Below, piece by piece: positions 16,820 through 25,155 of a stretch of DNA of 36,968 nt (position 1 is the first letter of the stretch; each line of letters opens with the position of its first letter). Position numbers and translations under genes: made by a program. The notes beneath the pieces were generated by a model, which was given only the letters and a program-made list of their open reading frames with translations, had not been told where the DNA came from and searched no databases. The DNA is from an uncultured Pelagibacteraceae bacterium (GTDB lineage Bacteria; Pseudomonadota; Alphaproteobacteria; Pelagibacterales; Pelagibacteraceae): contig CABYCN010000008.1 of the NCBI GenBank assembly GCA_902517455.1, forward strand, positions 1 through 36,968, read 5' to 3'.

Positions 16820-18934
16820 TTAGAGACCTAGAGCATTCCTCTGTTTTTTTGTCCAAGCTAGTGTAATTCTATCAATAATTATAGCTAAAAGAACAATACC
16901 TATGCCAGCAGCAAGACCTCTCCCAGTATCTGATCTTGCAAGACCATTAAAAACTTCTAAACCCAATCCTTTACCACCTATAAGGGGTGTCACTATCTGC
17001 ATTGCAAATGCCAGAATAACAGTTTGATTGAAACCAATTACTAAACTTGGGACTGCTAATGGAAATTTAACTTTATTTAACGTTTGAATTAGTGTCCCAC
17101 CAAAAGATCTTGAAACTTCAGAATATGTACCCGATACTTGTGTTAAACCTAATGAAGTTAGTCTTATTATAGGTGGAATAGAATAAATAACAGTAGCTAA
17201 AACTGCAGATACAATACCACCTCCAAAAAACATTAGAACAGGAATTAAATAGCAGAAGTACGGAAGCGTTTGCATCGCATCTAAAACCACATTTTGTATA
17301 TTTCTAAATCTTTCATTATATGATGCTATTATTCCAAGCGGTACTCCAATAACAAAACATAATGCAACTGAAACCAAAACAGAAGAGAGTGTTATCATTG
17401 ACTGAGACCAGATTCCACATGCCCCAATAAAAAGTAATAACAGTGCAGTTATTATTGCAAATCTTATTCCAACAGTTATGTATCCTAATGCTACAAACAC
17501 TGCCATAGTGTACCACCAAGGTATATGAGTAAAAAAAACATCTAACGGCCTTAATAAATTGAGATAAACAAAAGCTCTTAAACCTTTTGCAAACGAAATA
17601 AAACCAGGGTTGACCGTTAAACTTTCCACAGCATTGGTAATTGGTTGTCTAATGGACAATCTCCATTCCTCAGGAAATGAACCAATCTTTAAAAAATATG
17701 TGTCAACTAAGACTATTAAGAAAAAAACTAAAAAAGATGGAATTATGTAATATCTTTTACTTATAAATTCTCTAATATTTTCTGCTGATGTCTTGTTAAA
17801 TATTGAGATTAAAGATTTAAAAAAGTAAGCAATTAAGTTTGTTATAAATAAACATATATATTTTATAATAGCATGCGTAATACTTAAGGGTTTTTCAAAA
17901 AGTCTCGCTACCTGGTATTTTGCCCAACCTTGGGGAAGTAAATAAAATTTTTGTACGTCTGATGGTAATCTTTCCTCAGTTTTACTAAAAGCCATACTAA
18001 ATCTATCAAACATTATAGCCATAAATAAAATACAAAGTCCTCCTTCCATAGCCCAACCAACATCTAATCTTCTGATAGCTTGCCATACTTGACCACCAAT
18101 TCCTTCAGCCCCAATAAAACATGCAAGAACAACAAGTGCGAGTGCCATCATTATAACCTGATTGATCCCCATCATTAAGCTTGGAAGGGACAATGGAATT
18201 TTTATTTTAAATAAAAGTTGTAACTTGCTCGAACCAAACGATGTTGCACTCTCTATAGTTTGATCTGGTACTTGTCTAATACCAGTATTAGTTAATCTTA
18301 TAATCGGTGGCATTGCGTAAATCATCGTAGCAAGAATTGCTGGTGCACCTCCAATACCAAAAAAAAATACTGCTGGAAATAAATAGACAAAGGCAGGCAT
18401 TACTTGCATTGTATCCAAAATTGGTTTCATGAAATTATCAAACCTATCGCTTTGAGAACATAAAACTCCTAAAATAAATCCAAAAAAAACACAGAGTATT
18501 ACTGATAATCCCATTAACGCTACAGTTTGAAGTGAAGGCTCCCACATTCCGGTTGCACCCCAAAAGTAAATTACAAATAAAGAATAAAGTCCTAATCTTA
18601 AACCTCCTGCAATCATACACGGTAAAAAAATAATTGCTGTTATCAAAATCCAAGGAGACTCAAGTAAAAAATCTTCAACAAAGTAATAACTAGCTTTGAT
18701 ATAATTAGCAATTATTTTAGTTATCCATCTATAGTTTTTTTTTAAAAAATCCTCTCCTTCATTCACCCATGCAGTAAATGTAAATTGATCAGTTATCTCT
18801 TTTGGAAATTTTGAAGGCCCATCACTTTGAGAAGAAAGAAAAAGAGCTATAAAAAAAATAAGTGCAACTACAGTATATGTAATAATATTTTTAGAGTGAT
18901 TAGCTTTTTTTAGGATTTCGTTACTACTAGACAT
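16820..18934 (-). CDS. proW: Double-length glycine betaine ABC transporter permease (tandem ProW fusion)
   Basis: At 704 residues this permease is about twice the usual OpuAB/ProW length and contains two complete binding-protein-dependent permease domains. The cytoplasmic EAA-type loop occurs twice: ESATSFGSSKLQLLFKIKIP in the first half and EVSRSFGGTLIQTLNKVKFP in the second. The flanking YAMPPIIRLT and YSIPPIIRLT segments also repeat. One chain could thus supply both halves of the membrane channel. I chose the ATG at 18934 (MSSSNEIL) over an ATG 60 bases upstream; the longer form would add a 20-residue tail and occupy almost the whole divergent promoter region. ProV is divergent and ProX follows, which makes a complete betaine importer. 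Confidence 0.9.
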   Translation of the reverse strand: MSSSNEILKKANHSKNIITYTVVALIFFIALFLSSQSDGPSKFPKEITDQFTFTAWVNEGEDFLKKNYRWITKIIANYIKASYYFVEDFLLESPWILITAIIFLPCMIAGGLRLGLYSLFVIYFWGATGMWEPSLQTVALMGLSVILCVFFGFILGVLCSQSDRFDNFMKPILDTMQVMPAFVYLFPAVFFFGIGGAPAILATMIYAMPPIIRLTNTGIRQVPDQTIESATSFGSSKLQLLFKIKIPLSLPSLMMGINQVIMMALALVVLACFIGAEGIGGQVWQAIRRLDVGWAMEGGLCILFMAIMFDRFSMAFSKTEERLPSDVQKFYLLPQGWAKYQVARLFEKPLSITHAIIKYICLFITNLIAYFFKSLISIFNKTSAENIREFISKRYYIIPSFLVFFLIVLVDTYFLKIGSFPEEWRLSIRQPITNAVESLTVNPGFISFAKGLRAFVYLNLLRPLDVFFTHIPWWYTMAVFVALGYITVGIRFAIITALLLLFIGACGIWSQSMITLSSVLVSVALCFVIGVPLGIIASYNERFRNIQNVVLDAMQTLPYFCYLIPVLMFFGGGIVSAVLATVIYSIPPIIRLTSLGLTQVSGTYSEVSRSFGGTLIQTLNKVKFPLAVPSLVIGFNQTVILAFAMQIVTPLIGGKGLGLEVFNGLARSDTGRGLAAGIGIVLLAIIIDRITLAWTKKQRNALGL

Positions 18935-18958
18935 ATTTATGAAGTTAGAATAATTAAA

Positions 18959-18975
18959 TTTACTTTTAAAGTAAA
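18959..18975. promoter_or_regulatory. 17-bp palindrome in the proW/proV divergent region, candidate operator
   Basis: TTTACTTTTAAAGTAAA is a perfect 8+1+8 inverted repeat centred at 18967. It sits in the 79-bp gap between the divergent proW and proV starts and could bind a dimeric regulator. Palindromes are easier to obtain by chance in AT-rich DNA, but 16 matched positions is long. Confidence 0.4.
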
Positions 18976-18990
18976 ATATTGTGTATTTTA

Positions 18991-19002
18991 ACAATTAATT
19001 GT
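18991..19002. promoter_or_regulatory. 12-bp palindrome upstream of proV
   Basis: ACAATTAATTGT is a perfect 12-bp palindrome ending 11 bases before the proV ATG at 19014. It may be a second operator half-region or simply AT-rich chance. It differs in sequence from the 17-bp palindrome 15 bases away. Confidence 0.25.
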
Positions 19003-19013
19003 AAGCTTTGAGT

Positions 19014-20060
19014 ATGGATAAAGAGCAAAAGATTACTTGTACTAATATATGGAAGTTATTTGGCCCAGACGAGAAAAGAATAATAAAAAATTTAGATAAA
19101 AATTTATCAATTAAAGAAGTTCAAAAAAAAACTGGTCATGTAGTTGCTGTCAAAGATGTAAGTTTTTCAATTCAAAAAGGTGAAACTTTTGTTGTAATGG
19201 GATTATCTGGTAGTGGAAAATCTACTTTAGTAAGATGTATATCAAGACTTATTGAACCTACTTCGGGTACTGTTAAAATGGACGATGTTGAGGTTACTAA
19301 AATGAGTTCTAAAGACTTATTAGAACTTAGAAGAAATAAAATGAGTATGGTGTTTCAACACTTTGGACTTTTCCCTCACAGGACTGTTATTGAAAATATT
19401 GGGTATGGACTTGAAGTAAGAGGAGCAAAAAAAGATATAAGATTAGAAAAGTCTATGGAAGTTTTAAAGATGGTTGGATTAGACGGTTGGCAAAATAATT
19501 ATCCAAGAGAGCTTTCTGGTGGTATGCAACAACGTGTGGGATTAGCAAGGGCACTTGCGGTAGATCCAGAAATTTTAATTTTTGATGAACCTTTTTCTGC
19601 TTTAGATCCTCTTATAAGAAGAGAGATGCAAGATGAACTTTTAAAAATTCAAGAAAAGCTTCAAAGGACTATGGTTTTTATTACTCATGATTTTTTAGAG
19701 GCAATAAAAATGGGAGATCATATAGCTATAATGAAAGATGGAGAGATTTCACAAATCGGAACTCCAGAAGAAATAGTTTCTAATCCAAAAGATCAATATG
19801 TAAAAGATTTTTGTGAGGATGTTCCTAAATATAAAGTTCTCAGCGCAGGAAAAGTTATGAGAAAAGAATGTTGTGCCGAAACAAAGAGTCAATTTGAAAA
19901 AAAAGAGAACTGTATAGAGGATAACTCAAAAATTGAGACTTTAATTGATAAATTAAGTGAGGGTGATCAAGCTTATCCGGTAGTTTGTTCTTCATCTGGT
20001 AAACTGCTTGGTGAGATTGACAGATCCATTGTCATGCAATCTATGAAATCAAAAGTTTAA
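19014..20060 (+). CDS. proV: Glycine betaine ABC transporter ATP-binding protein (ProV/OpuAA family)
   Basis: This 348-residue ATPase powers the betaine importer. Visible motifs are Walker A GLSGSGKST at residues 63-71, Q-loop MVFQHFGLFPH, ABC signature LSGGMQQRVGLARAL, Walker B ILIFDEPFSALDP and the H-loop THD. The N-terminal WKLFGP segment is typical of the ProV/OpuAA group. After the ATPase domain only about 100 residues remain, ending in a short CBS-like region (QAYPVVCSSSGKLLGEID). Relatives carry tandem CBS domains as ionic-strength sensors, so the sensor here looks reduced. I use the ATG at 19014; a TTG two codons upstream (19008) is an alternative. It is divergent from proW and proX, and its stop overlaps the convergent permease gene's stop. 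Confidence 0.93.
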   Translation: MDKEQKITCTNIWKLFGPDEKRIIKNLDKNLSIKEVQKKTGHVVAVKDVSFSIQKGETFVVMGLSGSGKSTLVRCISRLIEPTSGTVKMDDVEVTKMSSKDLLELRRNKMSMVFQHFGLFPHRTVIENIGYGLEVRGAKKDIRLEKSMEVLKMVGLDGWQNNYPRELSGGMQQRVGLARALAVDPEILIFDEPFSALDPLIRREMQDELLKIQEKLQRTMVFITHDFLEAIKMGDHIAIMKDGEISQIGTPEEIVSNPKDQYVKDFCEDVPKYKVLSAGKVMRKECCAETKSQFEKKENCIEDNSKIETLIDKLSEGDQAYPVVCSSSGKLLGEIDRSIVMQSMKSKV

Positions 20061-20989
20061 TAAACTTTTTTACTTACCTTAAAAGTCTTTTTATTTTTTT
20101 TATCTCTCCAGATAATAATCATCCCTGCAAAAATAATTCCAAACACTCCTGGAAAAAGTTGATCAATTGGTGTTTCATCAAAAAAAAGCCAACCAAGAAA
20201 AAAGGAGGAGGGTATTGCTAAATATTCAAATACAGCAAGTTTACTAGCTTCCATCAGTCTATAAGCATAAATAAAGAGAATTCCTGCAGATCCACCTAAA
20301 ACCCCAATAGATACTAACATTAATAAATCACGATAACTTTGAATGAATTTGGTATCAAGTGTAATTGCTAGAAGTACAACAGCACCAATTATAGATGATA
20401 TTAAAGAGTAAAATTGAATTTTTGCTGTTGAATTATGTTCTGGAATAAATTTGAGAATTATAATTGCGATTGAATATAATAAACCAACCATAACTGGATA
20501 AATAGAGTAATAAGAAAACACCTCACTGGTTGGTTTCATTATTAGAGTAACTCCAATAAATCCTATACATACTGCAGACCATCGATAGATACCAACCTTA
20601 TCGTTTAAGAAGAGTATAGACAAAATTACAATGAAGAAAGTTGCTGAGAATGTCAATGTTGATGCAGTAGCAAAATCCATATTATTAATTGCGATAAAAT
20701 AAAATACATTCATAAACAAAAAACATTGACCTCTAATGAAGCAAAGAAAAATAAATTTTTTAGTTATTTTTTTAAATATTTTTAAATTTTCGTTGGTATA
20801 AAAAATTAATAATAACAAAGGTATAATTGCAAACAAATTTCTAAATAAAACTATTTGATTAGTAGAATAAGCATCACCTAAAAATTTGATAATTATTCCA
20901 TAAATATCAATAAAAAGAACCCCAAGTATCATAGCCCCAACTGAGAGATAAATAATTCTTGAACTAGATTTAATAGATAATTTCTTCAT
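20057..20989 (-). CDS. EamA/DMT-superfamily permease
   Basis: This 310-residue membrane protein has about ten hydrophobic segments in two EamA repeats. The first repeat ends with LNDKVGIYRWSAVCIGFIGVTLIMKP, almost the same motif as in the permease at 7462-8412, and the second with FDETPIDQLFPGVFGIIFAGMIIIW. The two proteins appear to be from the same subfamily but are clearly diverged. The substrate is unknown. It is divergent from the iron alcohol dehydrogenase gene (48-bp gap) and converges with proV with overlapping stops. The C-terminal tail is very lysine-rich (KKNKKTFKVSKK). Confidence 0.88.
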   Translation of the reverse strand: MKKLSIKSSSRIIYLSVGAMILGVLFIDIYGIIIKFLGDAYSTNQIVLFRNLFAIIPLLLLIFYTNENLKIFKKITKKFIFLCFIRGQCFLFMNVFYFIAINNMDFATASTLTFSATFFIVILSILFLNDKVGIYRWSAVCIGFIGVTLIMKPTSEVFSYYSIYPVMVGLLYSIAIIILKFIPEHNSTAKIQFYSLISSIIGAVVLLAITLDTKFIQSYRDLLMLVSIGVLGGSAGILFIYAYRLMEASKLAVFEYLAIPSSFFLGWLFFDETPIDQLFPGVFGIIFAGMIIIWRDKKNKKTFKVSKKVY

Positions 20990-21014
20990 TTACTTTTTGA
21001 TGTAATTAATATTA

Positions 21015-21020
21015 TATAAT
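21015..21020 (+). promoter_or_regulatory. Consensus -10 box upstream of the iron alcohol dehydrogenase gene
   Basis: A perfect TATAAT lies 17 bases before the ATG at 21038, inside the 48-bp divergent gap. I find no convincing -35 hexamer at 16-18 bases, so this is only a weak call. Confidence 0.25.
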
Positions 21021-21037
21021 TAAATTGTTTTTATAAA

Positions 21038-22228
21038 ATGCAAAATTTTAAGCTTAACGAAATAGACATCTTATCCAAACAAGATTGGACTTTTCCAACT
21101 AACACGGCTTATGGCCCTGGTAGATTTAAGGAAATTGGTGATCATTGTGCTAAATTTGGAATTAAAAATCCTCTAATTGTAACTGATAATGGAAGCATCA
21201 AACTACCTTTTATTACAGAATTAAAAGGACTACTACTTAAAGCAAATATAAAGTCAGACCTTTTTTCTGATATATCTCCTAATCCTAGAGAGGATGAGGT
21301 ATCGGTTGGCCGTAAAAAATTTAAAGATGGAAATCATGATTCAATCATTGCTATTGGCGGAGGTAGTGCAATGGATGGTGGTAAATTAATATGCCTCACA
21401 GCAAATAATGAAATACCACTCAGAGATTTTGAATTTGAGCTTACTCCTCCTAAAGTAGGTAAAGATAACCCATTTCCAAAGATAATAACTATACCTACCA
21501 CAGCAGGTACTGGTGCAGAAACTGAAATTACAGCAATGGTAACCTACATAAAGGAAGGAATGAAATTTTGTATGTGGCATCCAGATGCAAGACCAGTTTT
21601 AGCTTTAGTTGATCCTGAGTTAACTTTAGGGTTACCATCATCTTTGACAGCTTGGACAGGAGTGGATGCAATGGTTCATGCAATAGAGGGTTATTGTGTG
21701 CCTGGCTTTCATCCTCTTTGTGATGGATCAGCATTAGAGAGTCTATCTTTGATTTCAAAATCTTTGTACTTAGCAGTTGAAGAACCAAAGAATATAGTTG
21801 CAAGAGGTGGAATGCATATTGGCTCTTACTTAGGAGGAATAGCTTTCTTAAAAGGATTAGGAAATGTTCATGCCATATCACACATGGTGGGAGCAGAATT
21901 TAATACGCAACATGGTTTAACAAATGCAATTATATTACCAGTTGTGCTCAAATATAATCTATCAGGTATGAATGAAAAAGTTAAGCGTATGTCAGAAGCT
22001 ATGCAATTTGAAGAGCATTCAGTTGAGTCTTTTATAAGTAATATTGAAAAAATATTAGATAGACTTCAAATACCAAAAAGTTTAAGTGAAATTGGAGTTA
22101 CAGAGGATTGCATAGATAGGATTGCAGAAAAAAGTATGAAAGATCAAGCATATGCAACTAATCCCAAAAAAGCTTCATACGAGGACATGAAAGAGATGGT
22201 TTCGCAAAGTATTAAAAAAGCTCGATAA
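21038..22228 (+). CDS. Iron-containing (group III) alcohol dehydrogenase
   Basis: This 396-residue enzyme shows the NAD-binding GGGS at residues 107-110 and the TIPTTAGTGAE segment. The iron-ligand set is Asp210 and His214 (GVDAMVHAIEGY), His278 (GNVHAISHMVG) and His292 (NTQHGLTNA). Length and motifs are standard for the family, which interconverts small alcohols and aldehydes. DddB of DMSP-degrading bacteria, which oxidises 3-hydroxypropionate, is in the same family, but family membership alone does not establish that role. It leads a plus-strand unit with the amidase (6-bp gap) and a DMT permease (5-bp gap). Confidence 0.92.
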   Translation: MQNFKLNEIDILSKQDWTFPTNTAYGPGRFKEIGDHCAKFGIKNPLIVTDNGSIKLPFITELKGLLLKANIKSDLFSDISPNPREDEVSVGRKKFKDGNHDSIIAIGGGSAMDGGKLICLTANNEIPLRDFEFELTPPKVGKDNPFPKIITIPTTAGTGAETEITAMVTYIKEGMKFCMWHPDARPVLALVDPELTLGLPSSLTAWTGVDAMVHAIEGYCVPGFHPLCDGSALESLSLISKSLYLAVEEPKNIVARGGMHIGSYLGGIAFLKGLGNVHAISHMVGAEFNTQHGLTNAIILPVVLKYNLSGMNEKVKRMSEAMQFEEHSVESFISNIEKILDRLQIPKSLSEIGVTEDCIDRIAEKSMKDQAYATNPKKASYEDMKEMVSQSIKKAR

Positions 22229-22234
22229 GCTTTT

Positions 22235-23650
22235 ATGTTAGAAAATCAATCAGTTTACGAAATTCAAAAAAATATTAGAAGTCGCCAAATTTCAATTAAA
22301 GAAGTTTTAGAATATTATTTAGATAAAATTGAAAAACTAAACCCTGATTTAAATGCTATTGTTCTTCAAAAAGATCGAGAATTATTAATAAAAGATGCAA
22401 TTGAGAAAGATAAGAATAATGAAGTTGAGAAGCCTCTAAACGGGTTACCTATTGCAATTAAGGATCTTACCGATGTCATTGGTTTTAAAACAACTTATGG
22501 TTTTGCTGGAACAAAAAATAATCAACCCAAAAAAAATTCTTTATTCGTAAGCCGTTTAATTGATAAAGGAGCAATTGTAATAGGAAAAACAAATACTGCA
22601 GAATTAGGTGTTGGAGGACATACAATAAATAGACTTTTTGGACCGACTTCAAATGTTTATGATTTGTCAAAATCTGCAGCCGGATCAAGTGGCGGTGCAA
22701 GTTCAGCAGTTGCTGCTGGATTATTGCCATTTGCTGATGGAACCGATCAGATGGGATCATGCCGTGGGCCTGCGGCTTATGCAAACATTTATGGTTTTAG
22801 ACCCACACCAGGTTTAATTTCAACAGATCGTACAGGACAAAAAAATAATTTACCAATGCTTACAACACCGGGTTGTCTCGCAAGAAATCCAGATGATATG
22901 TCTATTTTATTGGATGAGATTGTTGGGAGCGATTCATTAGATAGATTTTCATTTGATATAGAAGGATTATTTAAAAATCAAAAAATAAGTGATAAAGAAT
23001 TTTCAAAATTCAGAGTTGGTTGGTTGTCAAACATGAATGGAGAGTACAACATAGAAAAAGAAATATTGGAAATTTGCGAAAACAAATTGAGGGAATTAGA
23101 AAAAATAAACATCAAAGTAGAAGAGCTTAAACCTAAAATAAATAATGAATTTTTGTGGAAAAGTTGGACAACACTAAGAGCAAAAAGCATATATGAAGAC
23201 ACTTTAGCAATGAATATTTCAGATATTGGTTCTATGACTTATCAAGCAATCTGGGAATACAACAAAGGTAAGGAAATAAATTCAGAAGATTTACAATTAG
23301 CAATTGAGCAAAAACAGAAATGTTTAAAAGAAATAAATTTAGTTTTTGGGAATTTCGACTTTTTAGCTTTACCATCAGCTCAAGTTTGTCCTTTTGATAA
23401 AAATTTACAGTTTCCAAAAGAAATTAATAATATTGAATTAGACACATATCATCGTTGGTTAGAAGTTTTTATTCTATCTAGTCTTTTAGATTTACCTACT
23501 GTTACTATTCCGGTTGGCTTTAATAAAAATGGTATGCCAATGGGGATGCAGATTATTGGAAGGAATAAGGATGATTTAAAGTTATTTTCTTTTGCAATTA
23601 AATATGAAGATGCTTTTAATTACAGTAAGATTAAACCTAAATTAAAATAA
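22235..23650 (+). CDS. Amidase-signature family hydrolase
   Basis: This 471-residue protein carries the Ser-cisSer-Lys triad of the amidase signature family: Lys76 in GLPIAIKDLTDV, the Gly/Ser stretch SAAGSSGGASSAVAAG near 147-162 with the cis-Ser, and the nucleophile Ser175 in DQMGSCRGPAAY. The usual GGSIR or GGSVR around the nucleophile is replaced by MGSCR, a mild deviation. Such enzymes hydrolyse amide bonds to acid and ammonia. GatA is an alternative family member, but no GatB or GatC gene is adjacent and the alcohol dehydrogenase / permease context suggests a catabolic amidase. Substrate unknown. Confidence 0.9.
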   Translation: MLENQSVYEIQKNIRSRQISIKEVLEYYLDKIEKLNPDLNAIVLQKDRELLIKDAIEKDKNNEVEKPLNGLPIAIKDLTDVIGFKTTYGFAGTKNNQPKKNSLFVSRLIDKGAIVIGKTNTAELGVGGHTINRLFGPTSNVYDLSKSAAGSSGGASSAVAAGLLPFADGTDQMGSCRGPAAYANIYGFRPTPGLISTDRTGQKNNLPMLTTPGCLARNPDDMSILLDEIVGSDSLDRFSFDIEGLFKNQKISDKEFSKFRVGWLSNMNGEYNIEKEILEICENKLRELEKINIKVEELKPKINNEFLWKSWTTLRAKSIYEDTLAMNISDIGSMTYQAIWEYNKGKEINSEDLQLAIEQKQKCLKEINLVFGNFDFLALPSAQVCPFDKNLQFPKEINNIELDTYHRWLEVFILSSLLDLPTVTIPVGFNKNGMPMGMQIIGRNKDDLKLFSFAIKYEDAFNYSKIKPKLK

Positions 23651-23655
23651 CTGAT

Positions 23656-24552
23656 ATGAGACACCCACACCATTATAAAATTTCAATTGCTTTAGCTATA
23701 TCAGCTGGAGCTTGGGGAATTTATTGGTTGCCACAAAGAATTCTCGAAGATGGTGGTCTTACCGGAGGTTGGGGCACAATATCTCAAATGATCATTGGAA
23801 CTCTATTATTATTACCTATTGCAGTTTGGAGGCTAAGTAAAAGAAAAGGGACTGGGTTAGAACTGCCAGCTATGGGAATTTTAATCGGTGGAGGTTTTAT
23901 ATTATACGCATTAAGCTTTCTTTTAACAGATGTAGTAAGAGCATTAATAATGTTTTATATGACACCCGTTTGGACAACTATTTTTGAAATAATTTTTTTA
24001 AAGAAAAAACATGGTTGGCAACGAATTGTAAGCTTAAGTTTAGCACTTGGAGGTTTATGGGTAGTTTTTGGACAAGGTGGTAACATTCCTTTGCCAGTTA
24101 ATGCAGGAGACTGGATAGCTCTTTTAGGTGGGGTTATGTTTGCTGGAGGAATGATTAGGCTTGAGGTTATTAAAACCGATGGAGTATTTCCAATCATTTT
24201 TGGTTTTTTCTTTTATGGAACATTATTTAATATTGCAGCTGGTCTTTTACTCGTAAATTATCTAGGTCCTGTTCCAACTATTGATTCTTTTGTTTCAATG
24301 ACTACTTTCTTAATTCCTCTATCAATTTTTTATTTTATTCCAACTGGTATCGTAATTCTTTGGGCACCAACTCAAATAGGGGCGGGAATCTGTTCAATTC
24401 TATTTTTATCAGAAATAATAGTAGGCGCTGTAAGCTCGAGTATTTTAACAGATGAACCATTTGGCTGGCGTCAGATTGTCGGTTGTTCGTTAATAATTAT
24501 AGGTGGGGTAGTGGCAGTAGTCTTATCCCCAAAAGAAGATGTTAGTAAGTAA
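23656..24552 (+). CDS. EamA/DMT-superfamily permease
   Basis: This 298-residue protein has about ten hydrophobic segments. It differs in style from the other two DMT permeases of the window: it begins with ISAGAWGIYWLPQRILEDGG and carries GWQRIVSLSLALGGLWVVFGQGG at the end of the first repeat and FGWRQIVGCSLIIIGGVVAVVLSP at the end of the second. It is five bases downstream of the amidase gene and probably co-transcribed with it and the alcohol dehydrogenase, so it may carry the amide substrate or its product. It converges with the DMSP lyase-like gene with a 9-bp gap. Confidence 0.88.
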   Translation: MRHPHHYKISIALAISAGAWGIYWLPQRILEDGGLTGGWGTISQMIIGTLLLLPIAVWRLSKRKGTGLELPAMGILIGGGFILYALSFLLTDVVRALIMFYMTPVWTTIFEIIFLKKKHGWQRIVSLSLALGGLWVVFGQGGNIPLPVNAGDWIALLGGVMFAGGMIRLEVIKTDGVFPIIFGFFFYGTLFNIAAGLLLVNYLGPVPTIDSFVSMTTFLIPLSIFYFIPTGIVILWAPTQIGAGICSILFLSEIIVGAVSSSILTDEPFGWRQIVGCSLIIIGGVVAVVLSPKEDVSK

Positions 24553-24561
24553 AAAATTAAA

Positions 24562-25155
24562 TTAATTTTTTGTTAATTTAGAAACATCTTCGAATTTATT
24601 TTTCCAAATTACAAAACTCAAAACTGGATTTTCATCTGTAGTAATTGCATGAGACTCAAAACTTTTGTGTAATCTTGTATTAGTTGATGACAATATTTCT
24701 GTATTTTGATCTTTACTTTCAAATTTTGCTTTACCAGAAACAATGAAATATAACTCCTCTGCATCATGGTTGTGCCAAGGATAATAAGCATTTTTACATA
24801 AGTAATTTACGTATAGAGCCATTTCAGAAGTTTTAAAATGCCCGGAGGGACCAATTAATTCAAAAAAACCATATTTATTTAAAAAATCTTTTCCAACTTC
24901 ATTTTCTTTATATCCCTGTTCCCAATTAACATAAGGAGATAAACAACTAATAGAGTTGTGTAATTCTATTAGTTTGGTATCCAAATTTGAGTTCCAATTA
25001 AAAAGTTTATCAGTTGCTGGGATTTTGTTTTTATTTTGATTTTTAAGAAATAAATTTTTAGGAAATTTTACAAAATTGGAAAGAACACTGTTGTTATTCC
25101 ATAATTTCTCAATTTCACTTTTAGCATTATTAAAAATATTCTCTGTGTTACTCAT
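24562..25155 (-). CDS. dddQ: DddQ-type cupin DMSP lyase
   Basis: This 197-residue protein has a C-terminal single cupin domain. Its metal and catalytic residues line up as Tyr125, His128, His130, Glu134, Tyr136 (YYPWHNHDAEELY) and His169 (ESHAITTDE). The pattern YxxHxHxxxExY with a distant His is that of DddQ (Tyr120, His123, His125, Glu129, Tyr131, His163), with one residue of extra spacing. Length also fits DddQ (about 200 residues) and not the shorter DddK or DddW. DddQ cleaves dimethylsulfoniopropionate to dimethyl sulfide and acrylate, with the equivalent of Tyr136 as base. It is the last gene of a five-gene operon and starts immediately after the methyltransferase stop. Another cupin function is possible but less likely. 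Confidence 0.85.
   Translation of the reverse strand: MSNTENIFNNAKSEIEKLWNNNSVLSNFVKFPKNLFLKNQNKNKIPATDKLFNWNSNLDTKLIELHNSISCLSPYVNWEQGYKENEVGKDFLNKYGFFELIGPSGHFKTSEMALYVNYLCKNAYYPWHNHDAEELYFIVSGKAKFESKDQNTEILSSTNTRLHKSFESHAITTDENPVLSFVIWKNKFEDVSKLTKN

Noticed and set aside
18935..18994. The upstream ATG of proW at 18994
   Set aside because: It would add a 20-residue Phe/Tyr/Lys/Asn tail without family similarity and place coding sequence over the palindromic divergent promoter region; the ATG at 18934 is preferred.
22235..23650. GatA subunit of the tRNA amidotransferase
   Set aside because: No gatB or gatC is adjacent, the nucleophile motif is MGSCR instead of GGSIR or GGSVR, and the gene sits in an alcohol dehydrogenase / permease unit, so a catabolic amidase is more likely.
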